64,000 nucleotides of DNA from Owenia fusiformis (lineage: Eukaryota > Annelida > Polychaeta > Sabellida > Oweniidae). The stretch lies in NCBI GenBank assembly GCA_903813345.2, contig CAIIXF020000010.1, positions 2,907,169-2,971,168 of the forward strand, given 5' to 3'. The notes beneath the pieces were generated by a model. That model worked only from the letters and a program-made list of their open reading frames with translations, had not been told where the DNA came from and made no database searches. Below are positions 22,181 through 34,699 of this stretch, in pieces (position 1 is the first letter of the stretch; each line of letters starts with the position of its first letter). A program made the position numbers and the translations under genes.

Positions 22181-24281
22181 TGTACTGAATATGTACTTGA
22201 ATTACAACCCCCCCCCCTTTCCTATCATCACAAGGCTGCTAATGAAGAATACATCATGGATCACTACCCAAGAGTTACGAAAATCTGGGGCCCCTACCGT
22301 GACTCATGTGTAAGAGAGAAGATCCGTTACAGGATCTGGATGTCAGGCCTGTCTTTACAAAAATGAAAATCGGAAATGATACGCCAAATATCATCATTTT
22401 AGGATCAAAGAAATATACTCTACCTGTTACATAATCACTGACGGTGGTTCGGGGAAGCTTGGGCACTAAGCTTTAGGGCACTAGTCTCCCTGGACCCCCA
22501 AACGAGGCCGCTTACTATTTGACATAGATCGCATGACTTGATGTGTGTTCAAGTCATACCAAGGGAAGAAGCTACCTGGCTAGAACTTTTTTCAAAATCA
22601 TTCAGTTTTTCATCATACTGAGCACTTTTCGGGCGTTTTAAGCCAAAAAGCTCCCCCTTGCCACAAGCTGGATACCGGCAAGAGTGATGCGGGGTGCCAT
22701 CTTTAGGCCCAATATCACATTCATTGTCGAGGTCAGGACCAAGCTACTAATACTCAAACTAAGCCCAAGGCCCTGCTCTATATGAATTCGGAGCGTGACT
22801 TAAGGCACAAAATATATATTCAGGTGGCCTAGCTGCTAACCATTGGTTTGATGTCCCTAAGAAATTGACTACGGTATTACAATACTATTGACCACAGAAA
22901 CGATAGACCTTACATCTGCCTATTAGCAAATGTGACTAAAGCTTTATTCGTAAAAATTGCAGGCCCCTCGCTTATAATCAAATTTATCGGCAGATAAGGC
23001 TATTACTTCATCAAAATTAGCACGATACACATGATAACATATGTGGGTTACTAAAATTATACATTTAGGGAAAATTTCATCAAGATTTGAAGGACAAAAT
23101 AGATACGGAGACAACTACGCACAGAAAGTGTTAGTTTACGTACTTTCGGTATTGCTGATGGTATCACAAACGTATTGAGTACACTTTTACTCCATCGATG
23201 CGTTACGGATTTTGATACGGGTAGCTAAAACGTTGTGCGAAACATGTACACTGTAATTATTGCAATACCATTCGATACAGTGTAAAATGAATTGAACATA
23301 CCATTTGAAAAACTCGATTTATTTCAAACAATGGAGAGGTTAAGCTTTGCATATATAATCGAAACTGAACCTGTACGTATCACTCGACCATATACAAATT
23401 CATGTAGCCTTCTCATATAAATAGCCGTTCAAATCCAGTGTTTGTTTAGACTACACCATAGCGTGTAATGATTCTATAGTATGTCATTGATGCGGTTTTA
23501 TGGCTGGTTTTCTAATACATATTTTAAACGAGCTCGTTTCGTAAGATTTTTGGCGCTAAATCATGCATGACATACATCATCGTGTTCAGCAAAAATTCAA
23601 CTGTGTATCGAAATCAAAATTGACAGCATAGTGTTCAGTAGACACGAGTAAAATGGTTCCCGTTGACCCAACGTCAAATTTCAAATTATCCCGTTGTAAA
23701 CCCGAAACTCTGATGCTGAAAGAGTATCTGAAGTAGACTAAGCGCGCATAAAACTATGAGCGCTCGATACATTCCTTTGTTAATTTTTGTACTTTGCGTT
23801 CACGGTTACGTTGTGAAAAACATCGTTAGCTTAACCTCTCCATTAAACAAATTCATTCACCAAATTTTAATCAAATTATACACAGTACACTGTGCTTGTT
23901 CATATAGTGATACCTTTAGAACTAAAAACAATATAATCGAAGGGTAAAATCGGTTACGTAAATGACCAACGTACAAAAGCCTCATTTTTCGGGTTTTCCG
24001 TATCATTTCACGTATAAATTGAACTGACTACGCATAAATCTTGGAAATACGTTACGGATACGGATCCGTGGAGCTAAAAACCGTTTTGCGAAACCTCTCT
24101 AATAATAAATGTAGAACGTTAGTTTTTATTCATAAAATTGTGTAATTTGTAGCTCAAGTATCATACACAAACTTTATGATCAGTTACACTAAACATTTAT
24201 CGTTTGACCTTTATGAAAAACATAGCTCGAACACAACCATTGATCCGATAAATGTTGCAATGTGATGATGCATGAAAATGT
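22181..24281. other. Loop of giant element, middle part, no gene recognised
   Basis: Mixed-composition sequence. The 63-codon ORF at 23756-23947 has a hydrophobic start but no splice partner or motif. Short phrases (GTTACGGAT...GATACGG, GCGAAACCTCTCTAATA) recur at ~17930, ~23200 and ~24050, suggesting old duplications. Confidence 0.45.
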
Positions 24282-24283
24282 TA

Positions 24284-24675
24284 AAGGACGATTCTCGGTT
24301 TGGAGAACGAAATTCATCAATCTGAATGAGCATTATCCCTGCTTCGGACAAATTTGATATTTTTACATAATATAGATTTGAATGTCTTCTTTTGAATAGT
24401 CATAATTTAATTTGGGTAATATTTCTAGATTTTTTGCAAAAAAATATTAGCGCAGTTCACTGATGAACTTCTTCTCCCCAAATCGAGACTTGTATTTTAT
24501 TGAATCGGTCTAATTGAGCATTATCCCTGCTTCAGACCAATTTGCTATTTTTACATCTTGTAGATTTAAATGTCCTCTTTTGAATATTCATAGTTTAATT
24601 TGGGTAATATTTCTATATTTTTCATGAAAAAATTATTAGCCCAGGAGACTATTCTCCAAACCGAGAATCGTCCTT
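24284..24675. mobile_element. TA-flanked MITE with ~24-bp TIR
   Basis: AAGGACGATTCTCGGTTTGG at the left end is matched exactly in reverse complement at the right end, with TA on each side (24282-24283, 24676-24677), as in Tc1/mariner-derived MITEs. The 392-bp element is built of two direct half copies: GAGCATTATCCCTGCTTC and TTAATTTGGGTAATATTTCT each occur twice about 175-180 bp apart. Confidence 0.88.
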
Positions 24676-24813
24676 TACAAAATTTTCATAAATTATGCAT
24701 ATTGTAAATGCACAATATTAATCATTTTCTAATGTCACATACTACAAGTGTGACATACACCATGTGTATTAAATGTACATTACTTTTGTTGCTGTAAAAC
24801 ATGTCTGAATCAA

Positions 24814-25026
24814 ATGATGCCTCTTGTTTTAAAATTGAATGACGATAGTAAACTGTTAGAATTTGTCATATCCTGGGATCCTTTCAGGAATGCTAAGATG
24901 TGGGATCCCATTGGCCAAGAAATGACCAGATCTGGATTTACAGTTTTAAGAAGGATGACAATGGAGAGGACAGACTTACTTATAAATAGCTACAAAAGAG
25001 AAGATGCCATCAGGAAGAGAAATTAA
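24814..25026 (+). CDS. Possible Myb/SANT-like DNA-binding fragment
   Basis: A 70-codon ORF with ATG at 24814 and stop at 25026, with AATAAA about 10 bases after the stop. The product begins MMPLVLKLNDDSKLLEFVIS and has KMWDPIGQEMTRSGF then LLINSYKRE. The spacing (LLE.V..., K.W..I..EM...GF.V, L...YK) fits the Myb/SANT-like (trihelix) domain found in many transposon-associated and domesticated animal proteins. The QC..RW segment of the family is replaced by RRMTMERT, so it may be degraded. It lies in the loop of the giant foldback element and could be cargo or a remnant. Upstream exons were not found. Family assignment is tentative. Confidence 0.35.
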   Translation: MMPLVLKLNDDSKLLEFVISWDPFRNAKMWDPIGQEMTRSGFTVLRRMTMERTDLLINSYKREDAIRKRN

Positions 25027-25593
25027 TATTTCAATAAACCTTAGTTTTAGTGCTGATTGATAAGATGGATTCACTTAATTACATATATATATATATTGAG
25101 GACGTTATTCACAAAGTAGACATTTAAAAGAGAGCTTTATCTTCATTCTTCGGACATGAACTTATTAAAAAATCAGAATAGGTCGAACAAAGTACTAATA
25201 CTCCGTTGTGATATTTACAAACTTTTTCCTCAATTACAATAGGTTGAAAATTAATGATAAATCTAATGAATTTTAGAAAATCGACATTCCCATGTAAACC
25301 AATGGGAAATGGTTCTGTAGGTTTGCCGCAAGTCATATGACAGAATATTCATTTATCCGAGTTCTTGTAAAAAATACAAGTTAGGTAGTCCATTTAATTT
25401 GCTAACTTTATTGAATAATAAAATTGATTCGTTTAATTCTTCAGGTTTCAAAAAGTTAGAGATCTTCAAAGTCAAAATTATTATTCGAAAAACTACCCCC
25501 ATTGAAATAACACACGAGGCGAAAATGATTTTCAAAAATGACTTTTAAGCTCTGTAACTTTAGTATAAGCTGAACAATCAGCGTTAGAAAAAG

Positions 25594-28500
25594 TTAGATA
25601 ACATGGACAATGTTAATTTATGTAACAATGTCTGGGCCAACCGTAACAATGTTAAAATTGTATAATGATTTGTAACAACAGATAACATTTGAAATAATAT
25701 AACAATGCATGGTACAACAGTGACAATGGTAAGTAATGTAAAATGTCCGGTTCAACCTTGACAATGTTAACTTTGTAAAATGTTTCATAACAACAGGTAA
25801 CATTTCATACAATATATAAATGCCTCATACAATGTTAAATAATGTATTACTGTCTCATACGACCATGACAATGTAAAACCTGTAACACTGTTTAAGATAA
25901 TGTAATAATGTCTGGTACAACCGACAGATACAATGTTCAATATTATATCATTGTCTGTTACAATCGTGAAAATGGTATCAATTGTAACACTTTTTTTTAA
26001 CAACAGATACAATATTTAATAAAGCAACTATGTCTGGTACTACCGTGACAATCTTAAAACTGTAACACGTTTTGAAACTATAGATACACTTTTCAAGAAT
26101 GTAACAATGTCTGGTACAACCGTGACAATAATAAAAGATGTAACACGTTTTAAAAACATATACCCTGTTCAAGAATGTAGTTTAGTTTAGTTTAGTTAAT
26201 TTATTAAAGTGTCACAGGCCTATTATTTTACAGAATTGTAACTTACAATGTCTGGTACAACCGTGACAGTATTAAAAACAGTAACACTTTGATAACAATA
26301 TATACAATGTACACGAATGGAACAATGTCTGGTACAAACGTGACAATTATAAAAACTGTAACATATTTGGTAACAACAGATACCAGGTTCAATAATATAT
26401 TATTGTGTGGTACAATAGTGACAATGGTAAAACTGTAAACATTTTGTAAGAACAGATTCAATATTTAAAAATGCAAGAATGGCTGGTACAACCGTGTCAA
26501 TAATAAAAATGTAACACGTTTTAAAAAATGAATACCCTGTTCAAGAATGTAACAATGTCTGGTACAACCGTGACATAATTAAAAACTGTAACATGTTTTT
26601 TAACAATATATACAATGTACACGAATGCAACAATGTCTGTTACAACCGTGACAAGGATAAAAACTGTAACAGATTTTGTAACAACAGATATCATATTCAA
26701 TAATATATCATTGTCTGGTACAATCGTGTCAATGATAAAAATTGTAACACATTTTGTAGCAACACTTACAATATTTAATAGTCAAACTATGTCTGGTACA
26801 ATCGTGACAATGATAAAAAATGTAACACATTTTGTAACAACAGATACAATATTTAATAATGCAAGTATGTCTGGTACAACCGTGGCAATAATAAAAATGT
26901 AACACGTTTTAAAAAATTAATACCCTGTTCAAGAATGTAACAATGTCTGGTACAAAAGTGACAAGGATAAAAACTGCACACATTTTGTTACAACATATAA
27001 GATGTTCAATAATATATCATTGTCTGGTACAACCGTGACAGTGATTAAAACTGTATAACAGATTTTGTAACAACAGATACCATGTTCAATAATATATCGT
27101 TGTCTGGTACAATCGTGTCAATGATAAAAACTGTTACACATTTTGTAACAACACTTACAATTTTTCATAATCAAACTATATCTGGTACAACCGTGACAAC
27201 GATAAAAATGTAACACTTTTTGTAACAACAGATACGATATATAACAATGTAACAATGTATGATGGAACCGCAACAGTATTTACATTGTCTGCTGGTACAA
27301 TCGTAAAAATGGTAAAAACTGTAACACATCTTGTAACAACAGATATAATATTTAATAATACAAGTATGTCTGGTACAACCGTGGCAATAATAAAAATGTA
27401 ACACTTTTAAAAATTAATACCCTGTTCAAGAATGTAAAAATGTCTGTTACAAACGTGACAAGGATAAAAACTGAACACATTTTGTTACAACAGATAAGAT
27501 GTTCAATAATATATCATTGTCTGGTACAACAGTGACAGTGATTAAAACTGTAACAGATTTTGTAACGACAGATACCATGTTCAATAATATATCGTTGTCT
27601 GGTACAATCGTGTCAATGATAAAAACTGTAACACATTTTGTAACAACACTTACAATTTTTAATAATCAAACTATGTCTGGTACAACCGTGACAACGATAA
27701 AAATGTAACACATTTTGTAACAGCAGATACAATATATAACAATGTAACAATGTATGGTGAAACCGCATAAGTATATACATTGTCTGCTGGTACAATCGTG
27801 TCAATGATAAAAACTGTAACACATTTTGTAACAACAGATATAATATTTAATAATGCAAGTATGTCTGGTACAACCGTGGCAATAATAAAAATGTAACACG
27901 TTTTAAAAATTAATACCCTGTTCAAGAATGTAACAATGTCTGGTACAACCGTGACAGTATTAAAAATGTACCACGTTTTTAACAATATATAAAATGTAAA
28001 CGAATGCAACAATGTCTGTTACAAACGTGACAATGATAAAAACTGAACACATTTTGTTACAACAGATAAGATGTTCAATAATATATCATTGTCTGGCACA
28101 ACCGTGACAGTGATTAAAACTGTAACAACAGATACCATGTTCAATAATATATCATTGTCTGGTACGATCGTGTCAATGAAAAAAAACTGTAACACATTTT
28201 GGAACAACACTTACAATTTTTAATAATCAAACTATGTCTGGTACAACCGTGACAACGATAAAAATGTAACACATTTTGTAACAACAGATACAATATATAA
28301 CAATGTAACAATGTCTGTTACAAACGTGACAAGGATAAAAACTGAACACATTTTGTTACAACAGATAAGATGTTCAATAATATATCATTGTCTGGCACAA
28401 CCGTGACAGTGATTAAAACTGTAACAACAGATACCATGTTCAATAATATATCATTGTCTGGTACGATCGTGTCAATGAAAAAAAACTGTAACACATTTTT

Positions 28501-28600
28501 GAACAACACTTACAATTTTTAATAATCAAACTATGTCTGGTACAACCGTGACAACGATAAAAATGTAACACATTTTGTAACAACAGATACAATATATAAC
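25594..28600 (-). repeat. Diverged ~77-bp satellite, right arm
   Basis: Units of ~77 bp (AATGTCTGGTACAACCGTGA then AATGATAAAAACTGTAACAC then TTTTGTAACAACAGATAC), the reverse-complement relatives of the units at 14421-15545. It includes longer local duplications, the clearest being a ~299-bp repeat (28018 versus 28317). A short foreign insert (TAGTTTAGTTTAGTTTAG) lies at about 26178-26235. Confidence 0.88.
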
Positions 28601-31510
28601 AATGTAACAATGTCTGGTAGAACCGCGACAATATATAATAACAATGTAACAATGTCTGGTACAACCAGGACAATATATAACAGTGTAACAATGTCTGGTA
28701 CAACCGGGACAATGTATAACAGTGTAACAATGTCTGGTACAACAGATACAATATATAACAATATAACAATGTCTGGTAGAACAAGCACAATATATAACAG
28801 TGTAACAATGTCTGGTACAACCGGGACAATGTATAACAGTGTAACAATGTCTGGTACAACAGATACAATAATATAAAAATATAACAATGTCTAGTACAAC
28901 CGGGACAATATATAACAGTGTAACAATGTCTGGTACAACCGGGACAATATATAACAGTGTAACAATGTCTGGTACAACCGGGACAATGTATAACAGTGTA
29001 ACAATGTCTAGTAGAAGCAGGACAATATATAACAATATAACAATGTCTGGTACAACCGGGACAATATATAACAGAGTAACAATGTCTGGTACAACCGGGA
29101 CAATGTATAACAGTGTAACAATGTCTGGTACAACCGGGACAATGTATAACAGTGTAACAATGTCTGCTACAACAGATACAATATATAACAATATAACAAT
29201 GTCTGGTACAACCGGGACAATGTATAACAGTGTAACAATGTCTGGTACAACTGGGACAATGTATAGCAGTGTAACAATGTCTGGTACAACAGATACAATA
29301 TATAACAATATAACAATGTCTGGTAGAACAAGCACAATATATAACAGTGTAACAATGTCTGGCACAACCGGGACAATGTATAACAGTGTAACAATGTCTG
29401 GTACAACAGATACAATAATATAACAATATAACAATGTCTAGTACAACCGGGACAATATATAACAGTGTAACAATGTCTGGTACAACCGGGACAATGTATA
29501 ACAGTGTAACAATGTCTGGTACAACCGGGACAATGTATAACAGTGTAACAATGTCTGGTAGAACTAGGACAATATATAACAATATAACAATGTCTGGTAC
29601 AACCGGGACAATGTATAACAGTGTAACAATGTCTGGTACAACCGGGACAATGTATAACAGTGTAACAATGTCTGGTACAACCGGGACAATGTATAACAGT
29701 GTAACAATGTCTGGTACAACCGTGACAATGTATAACAGTGTAACAATGTCTGGTACAACCGGGACAATGTATAACAGTGTAACAATGTCTGGTACAACCG
29801 TGACAATGTATAACAGTGTAACAATGTCTGGTACAACCGGGACAATGTATAACAGTGTAACAATGTCTGGTAGAACTAGGACAATATATAACAATATAAC
29901 AATGTCTGGTACAACCGGGACAATGTATAACAGTGTAACAATGTCTGGTACAACTGGTACAATGTATAACAGTGTAACAATGTCTGGTACAACCGGGACA
30001 ATGTATAACAGTGTAACAATGTCTGGTACAACCGTGACAATGTATAACAGTGTAACAATGTCTGGTACAACCGGGACAATGTATAACAGTGTAACAATGT
30101 CTGGTACAACCGGGACAATATATAACAGTGTAACAATGTCTGGTACAACCGGGACAATGTATAACAGTGTAACAATGTCTGGTAGAAGCATGACAATATA
30201 TAACAATATAACAATGTCTGGTACAACCGGGACAATATATAACAGTGTAACAATGTCTGGTACAACCGGGACAACGTATAACAGTGTAACAATGTCTGGT
30301 ACAACCGGGACAATATATAACAGTGTAACAATGTCTGGTACAACCGGGACAATGTATAACAGTGTAACAATGTCTGGTACAACCGGGACAATGTTTAACA
30401 GTGTAACAATGTCTGGTACAACCGGGACAATGTATAACAGTGTAACAATGTCTGGTACAACCGTGACAATGTATAACAGTGTAACAATGTCTGGTACAAC
30501 CGGGACAATGTATAACAGTGTAACAATGTCTGGTACAACCGTGACAATGTATAACAGTGTAACAATGTCTGGTACAACCGGGACAATGTATAACAGTGTA
30601 ACAATGTCTGGTACAACCGTGACAATGTATAACAGTGTAACAATGTCTGGTACAACCGGGACAATGTATAACAGTGTAACAATGTCTGGTAGAACTAGGA
30701 CAATATATAACAATATAACAATGTCTGGTACAACCGGGACAATGTATAACAGTGTAACAATGTCTGGTACAACCGGGACAATGTATAACAGTGTAACAAT
30801 GTCTGGTAGAACTGGGACAGTGTATAACAGTGTAACAATGTCTGGTACAACCGGGACAATGTATAACAGTGTAACAATGTCTGGTACAACCGTGACAATG
30901 TATAACAGTGTAACAATGTCTGGTACAACCGGGACAATGTATAACAGTGTAACAATGTCTGGTAGAACCGGGACAATGTATAACAGTGTAACAATGTCTG
31001 GTACAACCGGGACAATGTATAACAGTGTAACAATGTCTGGTACAACCGTGACAATGTATAACAGTGTAACAATGTCTGGTACAACCGGGACAATGTATAA
31101 CAGTGTAACAATGTCTGGTACAACCGTGACAATGTATAACAGTGTAACAATGTCTGGTACAACCGGGACAATGTATAACAGTGTAACAATGTCTGGTAGA
31201 ACTAGGACAATATATAACAATATAACAATGTCTGGTACAACCGGGACAATGTATAACAGTGTAACAATGTCGGGTACAACCGGGACAATGTATAACAGTG
31301 TAACAATGTCTGGTACAACCGGGACAATGTATAACAGTGTAACAATGTCTGGTACAACCGTGACAATGTATAACAGTGTAACAATGTCTGGTACAACCGG
31401 GACAATGTATAACAGTGTAACAATGTCTGGTACAACCGGGACAATGTATAACAGTGTAACAATGTCTGGTAGAACCGGGACAATGTATAACAATATAACA
31501 ATGTCTGGTA
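28600..31510 (-). repeat. 39-bp satellite array, right arm (~75 units)
   Basis: The same 39-bp unit as the left array in reverse orientation (TACAACCGGGACAATGTATA then ACAGTGTAACAATGTCTGG). A variant with GGTAGAACTAGGACAATATA recurs at about 29557, 29868, 30688 and 31195, spaced at multiples of 39, and a ~547-bp block is duplicated (28861 versus 29408). Long ORFs here are periodicity artefacts. Confidence 0.98.
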
Positions 31511-31660
31511 CGACCGGGACAATGTTAATTATGTTAATATATAACGTGCCACGGTTGCGGCAGATTCCTGCAGTTTTCGCTAACATTGCCACGGTTGTAC
31601 CAGAAAGAAACCTGCATTTGATTGTATATGGCTAGCGCTATGCGAGGACACACCCTTCGT

Positions 31661-31770
31661 TCGAATTCCAGTGGTCCGAATCCCAATCGTCCTAATTCCA
31701 CTGGTCCTAATTACAGTGTTCCGAATCCCACTCGTCCTAATCCCAATTGTCTGAATCCCAATTGTCTGAA
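31661..31770 (+). repeat. 15-bp minisatellite
   Basis: Seven units of CCGAATCCCAATCGT-type sequence (variants CCTAATTCCACTGGT, CTGAATCCCAATTGT), starting 40 bp outside the right end of the giant element. Confidence 0.9.
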
Positions 31771-31939
31771 GGGAACTATAAAAACCATACCCTTATGAGT
31801 GTGGGCCTGATATGTTTGTTTTTATCACACCATAGGCATGTAGGATATAGTCTATATGATTGCGATCGTTCCGCTTTTTATGTCATCGCCATTTCAGGAA
31901 AACCGATCATTGGATTTTCTCCAAATTCCCACACATGAT

Positions 31940-32464
31940 CATGGGTTTCAACTAGAAGGGTAGGCAACTTCCCATATTTCATACATAAACATTGCCATGG
32001 GTTTTCAAAATTGGAGAATGTACACATTCCAAGAAAATCTTATTTTGTTCTTTATATTGATGATTAAAAGAAATAACTCAAAAATAAAAAAATGATCTTC
32101 TACATACATCTTGATAATTTAATAAAAATTGGAATTCATCATAATTATGACAATACAGAAAGTGAACATTCTCCCACAAATTATGTTTTTATTGGAATGT
32201 GTTCTTGAATAATTACCCACAATGCAATACTCAAAGAGAACATCTTGATAACTCTTATTCTTATTGGTCTCTTTTGTTTACTTTTATATGATATTGAATA
32301 TATTTTATGCTTAAATCATATTAAAAATTGATTTTTAATCAAAATCCCATGATTTATCTAATACTTTTTGAAATATTGCCATAAAAGGGAAGCATGTCAT
32401 TGCTCATTTTGAAGGTCTCATGTTATTACATAGAGTTGCATACCCTTCTAGTTGAAAGCCCATG
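31940..32464. mobile_element. 525-bp MITE with 7-bp target duplication and empty-site paralogue
   Basis: Ends CATGGGTTTCAACTAGAAGG and CCCTTCTAGTTGAAAGCCCATG are inverted repeats, flanked by ACATGAT at 31933-31939 and 32465-32471. The surrounding sequence (TCGCCATTTCAGGAAAAC ... AGAGAATATCAAGTTCTTGA) has an uninterrupted relative at about 41270-41360 in this window with a single ACATGAT, an empty site. The interior is AT-rich and non-coding. Confidence 0.92.
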
Positions 32465-32471
32465 ACATGAT

Positions 32472-33177
32472 AGAGAATATCAAGTTCTTGAGCTGATTGA
32501 CTTAAGGGCAGCCATCAAGTGTTTTCTTGTGGCCATTTGAAGATTTATCAAGGGTGTGATCTCATTCACATCATGTGTCTTGTTTTTTTATTTTTCTTTG
32601 GAGAAATGGTAAGGTGTTTTGAACGTGAAAATCCTAACATTGGCAGTTTCCTTACCTTATTTCTTCTCTTTTGTAACGACGATTCCTTTTTGAATGTAAT
32701 GGGCGATCAATCAGTCAAATCAAAGCTTTATAACGGCGACAGTTTGGTCTTATATTTGACTCTTTCAAATCTCCACAAACTTTAATCCATTTTTGATTTT
32801 CGCACGTTGCATTTAATGGACAGAAGTAGATGTATAATGTAGTACGTAGATGGGAAACTTAGCAGTGCAAAATCACCTGTCAAAATAATAACATCATACC
32901 TTTTGCCTTAGTCTAGGAAAGCATAGGCCGAAGACAGCACAGCGGCTGTATTTGAGGTTGTAAGTCCTTCCAATACACCCCGGAAGATGATGATTACTAG
33001 TTATTTATTTTTTTGATTTCGTCCAAATACCCATTTCGGACCAAACATCACTAAAACGAGAGACTCTGTACAGTATTAGCAATGTACCTACAGAAAGGCA
33101 TTTTTGTTTTGCTTTGTATGGTTCAAGTTTGAAGAAAAACGTTGCATTGTGAGAGTCACAATCCTTGATTATCCCAT
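32472..33177. other. RBM42 intron 1, no gene recognised
   Basis: The first ~120 bp continue the dispersed repeat disrupted by the MITE (relative at about 41330-41460). The 88-codon ORF at 32519-32785 overlaps that repeat and shows no motif. The rest is unremarkable. Confidence 0.5.
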
Positions 33178-34188
33178 CGAATGAAGTTCAGAGGGATATA
33201 GGGAACGCCTCCGTCCGTCCGTACATGCGTCCATCCGTCCGTCCGGGCAATAACTCAAATACTGGTAGCCCGATTTTGTTCATATATTGTACACATATAC
33301 CCTATGGGGGTAGAAGTTCTGCTTGAAAGCAGATTTTCAAAATGGCCGCTCATTTAAAAATGGCGGCCATTTTAGTGCTGATTTTACAGTGATTTAGGTG
33401 CAATATATAAAAGTGTAATAGCAATATGTTTCGAATGTAAAAAAATTATATAGGACATTGATAAAGCTAGAAATGTGGATATTCAAGAAGCACATGGCAG
33501 CCATCTTGAAAAATATTTTACTATAACTGGAAAAGTAGTGAAGCGATTTTGTTCAAATTTGGTATGTGAATACTATAAGCATGGTACACTGTCTAATGAC
33601 ACTTTTGGTAGAAGGCGGCCATTTTTTAAAATGGCCACCATTTTAACGTATTTTACTTGGCCTTCACTTGTTATTTTACGATTTTTGCTGTAACTTGAAA
33701 AGTAGTGGAGCAATTTTGCTCATATTTGGTATGTGAATACTATAAGCATGGCACACTGTCTCATGACACTTTTGGTAGAAGTCAGCCATTTTGAAAAATG
33801 GCCACCATTTTAAAGTATTTTACTATAACTGGAAAAGTAGTGGAGCAATTTTGTTCATATTTGGTTTGTGAATACTATAAGCATGGCACACTGTCTAATG
33901 ACACTTTTGGTAGAAGGTGGCCATTTTTCAAAATGGCCACCATATTTAAAGTATTTTACTATAACTCGAAAAGTAATGGAGCTATTTTTTCATATTTGGT
34001 ATGTGAATACTATAAAAAAAAGCATATTGCTTCTTCTGATGACAACTTGGCTAGTGAGCAACCATTTTGGTGGCCTTTCTTATGTGTGTTATTTTACGAT
34101 ATTTGCTATATATTTCGTTTGTAAAAATGCCAGCCATTTCTGTTCGATGGGATTCGCTATGCTTTGGCGTTGCCGTTGTTCTGGTTTT
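33178..34188 (+). repeat. GGCGGCCATTTT-type dispersed element, copy B
   Basis: Plus-strand copy of the element at 1529-2724: TTATCCCATCGAATGAAGTT, a GTCCGTCC run, GCAATAACTCAAATACTG, several ~150-bp blocks with GTGAATACTATAAGCATGG and AAAATGGCCACCATTTT, ending GCCGTTGTTCTGGTTTT. It contains the ORFs at 33475-34255, which are repeat-derived. Confidence 0.85.
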
Positions 34189-34699
34189 CAAACACCTGGT
34201 AGGTTTAAAAATTCAAATTAATGGTTTTGCGGTATGTTGTGATTTCGATACGTGACTTTGTCTGGTGCCAATACAGAACTTCTCGAGCACGATATATCCT
34301 GTATTGCACTTCAAATCATTCAATAACTTTGTAAGCGTATGTCATCTCCATCACCAGAAAACCTAATCGCTTTTATATATGAAACCCCTGCATATTTTTT
34401 AGTGTCAATACTAGAATTGAAAAAAAATTGCGATCTATGATTAAAGTTTTCTACCAAAATATTAGTTTTTTTTCATTAACAAGGCTAGATATTCCAAAAG
34501 AATGTGTTATTCTATCGTGGAATTGCATATTTTGAGAGAATATAAATTCAAATCATAGGCAAGGGAAGAGTACTGTTTAGCATAATATAGACTTCATATT
34601 GAGCTCAGTAGTACTTCACGATGCAGTCAGCTATACAGGCATGTTATTATGCTTTTGAGAAGTATATCCTTCAAAAATACACTTTATGATACATTCCAG
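34189..34699. other. End of RBM42 intron 1, no feature
   Basis: AT-rich sequence leading to a normal acceptor (TACATTCCAG). Nothing else was recognised. Confidence 0.6.

Larger units (their letters stand above)
10091..31621. mobile_element. Giant foldback-like element with satellite arms (21.5 kb)
   Basis: The outer 114 bp at the left (10091-10204) and right (31508-31621) are inverted copies: TCAAATGCAGGTTT, GGCAATGTTAGCGAAAACTG, CAGGAATCTGCCGCAACCGT and CGTTATATATTAACATAATT all recur in reverse complement. Inside each end lies a long array of the same 39-bp satellite in opposite orientation (left 11035-14420, right ~28600-31510), then a diverged ~77-bp form (14420-15545; 25594-28600), then a ~10-kb loop (15546-25593) that is not repeated. 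The plan of tandem-repeat inverted arms around a loop resembles Foldback/Galileo elements of Drosophila and TU elements of sea urchin, at larger scale. No intact transposase was found, and no exact target duplication; both flanks share a loose GGCTAGCGC...GACACAC motif. It sits in RBM42 intron 1. Confidence 0.8.

Noticed and set aside
23756-23947. 63-aa ORF with hydrophobic N-terminus (possible secreted peptide)
   Set aside because: No dibasic sites, cysteine pattern, splice sites or polyadenylation signal; AT-rich low-complexity second half.
11035-31510. CRISPR-like array
   Set aside because: Units are contiguous with no unique spacers, in an animal intron.
10091-31621. Polinton/Maverick identity for the giant element
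   Set aside because: No polymerase, integrase, ATPase or capsid genes and no 5'-AG ends; arms are satellite arrays.
28440-31635. 1050- and 733-codon ORFs over the right array
   Set aside because: Same periodicity effect in the inverted array; the product simply repeats the 13-residue translation of the satellite.
33475-34255. Three overlapping plus-strand ORFs
   Set aside because: Lie within copy B of the GGCGGCCATTTT element and recur as repeat translations in copies A and C.
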